Part shown: positions 6,573 to 8,121 of the stretch, piece after piece
Layout: every line of letters starts with the position of its first letter
Position numbering within the stretch: the stretch's first letter is position 1
Assembly (NCBI GenBank): GCA_945882755.1
Contig: CAMCWS010000087.1
Location: 1-8,121, forward strand
Origin: Bordetella parapertussis
GTDB taxonomy: Bacteria; Pseudomonadota; Gammaproteobacteria; Burkholderiales; Burkholderiaceae_C
Reading direction: 5' to 3'
DNA: 8,121 nt
Position numbers and translations under genes: made by a program
Notes under the pieces: model-generated
Databases searched by the model: none
Told to the model about the DNA's origin: nothing
What the model saw: only the letters and a program-made list of their open reading frames with translations

Positions 6573-8074
6573 CCAAGGTGTTCATCGCAGGGTTTCAGCA
6601 CGAGACCAATACCTTTGCACCCAGCTTGGCCGATTGGGCGGCCTTCAACCGTGGCGACGCCTTTCCGGCATATATCCGTGGTCAGGCCATGCAAGACCAG
6701 TTCACCGGTGTGAATATTCCCGTGGGTGGATTCATCGATGCAGCTAAGCGCCATGGCTGGCAGTTGTGGCCGTCGGTGTGGGCGGGTGCCAGTCCTTCCT
6801 CCTTTGTGACGCGTGATGCGTTTGAGCGCATCGCTGGCGACATCGTGCAAGACCTGCAAGAAGCCTTGAAGCAAGGCGTGGACGCGGTGTATTTGGATTT
6901 GCACGGCGCAGCAGTGGCCGAACATGCCGATGACGCCGAAGGCGAGTTGCTGGCGCGGGTGCGAGCCATGATCGGCGAGGACATGCCCTTGGTGGCGAGC
7001 TTGGATTTACATGCCAACGTCACTCAGCGCATGTTGGCGCTTTGCGATGCTTTGGTGGCTTACCGAACCTATCCGCACATCGACATGGCAGAGACGGGCG
7101 AGCGTGCCGCCGACTTGCTGCAACGGCGCTTGCGTTTGGGTCGCCGCGAGGCGCTGTCGGTTCATCGCTTGCCGTATTTGATTTCGCTCAATGCGCAGTC
7201 GACGTGGCTGCAACCGGCCAAAGACATTTACGCGGCCATGGCCGACATAGACCGAGACAGCGACGCGGTGTTGAGTTTTTGCATGGGCTTTCCCGCTGCC
7301 GATTTCGAGGAATGTGCGCCGGTGCTGTGGGCTTACGCTGAAGCGCCTCCCATGGCAAAAGCCGCTGCTGCGGCATTGAACAGCTTGGCTGCGCCACCCG
7401 CGCAATGGCGCATGGATTTTTTACCTGCACGAGAAGCGGTCGAGCAAGCTTTGGCCTTCGCAGCACAACACACCCGCCCGGTATTGATTGCCGATACCCA
7501 AGACAACCCCGGCGCGGGTGGCGACAGCAACACCACCGGCATGCTCCACGCCTTGCTGCAACAAGGCGCTGGGCAACGCTTCCCGCAAGCCGTGGCGCTG
7601 GGTTTGCTCTACCACCCCGAGGTGGCGGCCAAGGCCACGGCCGCGGGTGTGGGTGCAGACATCGATGTGGTGTTGGGTGTGTCAGTGCCTACCTATGCAG
7701 GTATGAGTGACGCGCCGTTGGCAGTTCGCGCCAAAGTGTTGGCGGTGAGTGAGGGCCGTTGTGTGCTCAAAGGCCCGATGATGCGAGGCATGACCAGCCA
7801 GTTGGGTGCCAGTGCTTGCCTGGATATCCAAGGCGTGCTGGTGGCCGTGGTCAGCGGCAAAGCGCAACTCTTTGACCGTGAAATGCTGCGCACCGTGGGC
7901 ATCACGCCAGAGGCGATGAAGCTCATTGTGTTGAAAAGCTCCAACCATTTCCGTGCCGACTTTGAACCCATTGCCAGCCAGGTGTTGGTGGCCAAAGCCG
8001 CTGGCCCCATGGCCGCTGACCCTGCGGATTTGCCGTGGCGCAAACTCAGTCCGCTGACACGCACAAGCGCTTAA
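6569..8074 (+). CDS. M81 family metallopeptidase, MlrC-like
   Basis: This 501-residue protein belongs to the family of MlrC, the zinc enzyme that cleaves linearised microcystin. It has no signal peptide and should act in the cytoplasm on the imported compound. The N-terminal domain opens MTKVFIAGFQHETNTF, with the family's HETNTF (11-16), then GG at 53-54 and the LDLHGA block (109-114). Asp146 and His148 in SLDLHAN, followed 22 residues later by His170 in YPHIDM, match the D-x-H plus distant His arrangement reported for MlrC zinc ligands as I recall it. GFPAADF (240-246) closes that domain. The C-terminal domain has the glycine-rich DNPGAGGDSNTTG block (312-324), also typical. Its start overlaps the ATPase stop by four bases (ATGA), tying it to the importer. 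No MlrA- or MlrB-like gene is here, so a microcystin role is not implied; the likely substrates are small peptides or cyclic or modified amides. Family is sure, substrate unknown. Confidence 0.93.
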   Translation: MTKVFIAGFQHETNTFAPSLADWAAFNRGDAFPAYIRGQAMQDQFTGVNIPVGGFIDAAKRHGWQLWPSVWAGASPSSFVTRDAFERIAGDIVQDLQEALKQGVDAVYLDLHGAAVAEHADDAEGELLARVRAMIGEDMPLVASLDLHANVTQRMLALCDALVAYRTYPHIDMAETGERAADLLQRRLRLGRREALSVHRLPYLISLNAQSTWLQPAKDIYAAMADIDRDSDAVLSFCMGFPAADFEECAPVLWAYAEAPPMAKAAAAALNSLAAPPAQWRMDFLPAREAVEQALAFAAQHTRPVLIADTQDNPGAGGDSNTTGMLHALLQQGAGQRFPQAVALGLLYHPEVAAKATAAGVGADIDVVLGVSVPTYAGMSDAPLAVRAKVLAVSEGRCVLKGPMMRGMTSQLGASACLDIQGVLVAVVSGKAQLFDREMLRTVGITPEAMKLIVLKSSNHFRADFEPIASQVLVAKAAGPMAADPADLPWRKLSPLTRTSA

Positions 8075-8076
8075 CT

Positions 8077-8080
8077 GGAG
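8077..8080 (+). promoter_or_regulatory. Ribosome binding site of the last, partial gene
   Basis: GGAG lies 8 bases before ATG 8089 in the 14-base gap after the metallopeptidase stop. It is the main support for a real gene starting there. Confidence 0.6.
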
Positions 8081-8088
8081 AAGTTGCC

Positions 8089-8121
8089 ATGGCCGACCTG
8101 ACCCAATGCACCGCCACCCAA
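8089..8121 (+). CDS. Start of a further operon gene, cut by the window end
   Basis: Eleven codons are visible, reading MADLTQCTATQ. The good ribosome binding site, the same strand and only 14 bases between the preceding stop and this ATG make it the next gene of the operon. Too little is present to identify it. The pattern DLT followed by TAT and a polar residue recalls the N-termini of amidase-signature proteins, which often begin with a DLT-x-x-TATEL type stretch. If so, the locus would have an amidase at each end. That is a guess from eleven residues. Confidence 0.6.
   Translation, partial: MADLTQCTATQ

Noticed and set aside
6569..8074. A microcystin degradation (mlr) gene cluster
   Set aside because: Only an MlrC-like gene is present; no MlrA, MlrB or MlrD-like protein is encoded. 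M81 proteins are widespread outside microcystin degraders.
8075..8088. Possible operon end after the metallopeptidase
   Set aside because: The gap is 14 bases with a ribosome binding site and no hairpin or T-run, so the operon continues past the window.

Overview
The window carries six protein genes or gene parts and almost no non-coding DNA. The sequence is G+C-rich (about 60% by eye), uses TTG heavily for leucine, and its proteins read like those of Burkholderiales. A betaproteobacterium of the Comamonadaceae kind is the best guess. This is inference from style, not a measured assignment.

Layout. Bases 1-60 hold no gene but contain an AT-rich imperfect palindrome that may be an operator for a gene leaving the window to the left. 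An amidase-signature hydrolase lies on the minus strand at 61-1503. A 71-base divergent promoter region (1504-1574) separates it from a plus-strand operon that runs to the end of the window. The operon encodes: a secreted SBP_bac_5 substrate-binding protein (1575-3167), a DppB/OppB-type permease (3167-4120), a DppC/OppC-type permease (4120-5001), one polypeptide with two fused ATPase domains of DppD/DppF type (5001-6572), and an MlrC-like M81 metallopeptidase (6569-8074). The first 11 codons of a further gene, with a good ribosome binding site, begin at 8089. Every junction from the binding protein to the metallopeptidase is a stop/start overlap (three TGATG and one ATGA), so the five genes are almost certainly co-transcribed and translationally coupled.

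How the parts fit. The first four operon genes form a complete peptide-type ABC importer: periplasmic receptor, two different permeases, and both ATPase domains in one chain. The metallopeptidase would act on the imported compound in the cytoplasm. The divergent amidase would be a second amide-cleaving step under shared or adjacent control. The simplest reading is an uptake-and-hydrolysis module for a peptide-like or amide-bearing compound. The substrate cannot be read from the sequence. The layout recalls the glutathione importer operon gsi of E. coli, which also pairs a fused ATPase with a peptidase, but with unrelated hydrolases. The gene set is a recognisable type in proteobacteria; what is undescribed is the substrate and the roles of the two hydrolases. 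No mobile elements, RNA genes, CRISPR arrays or clear terminators were seen.
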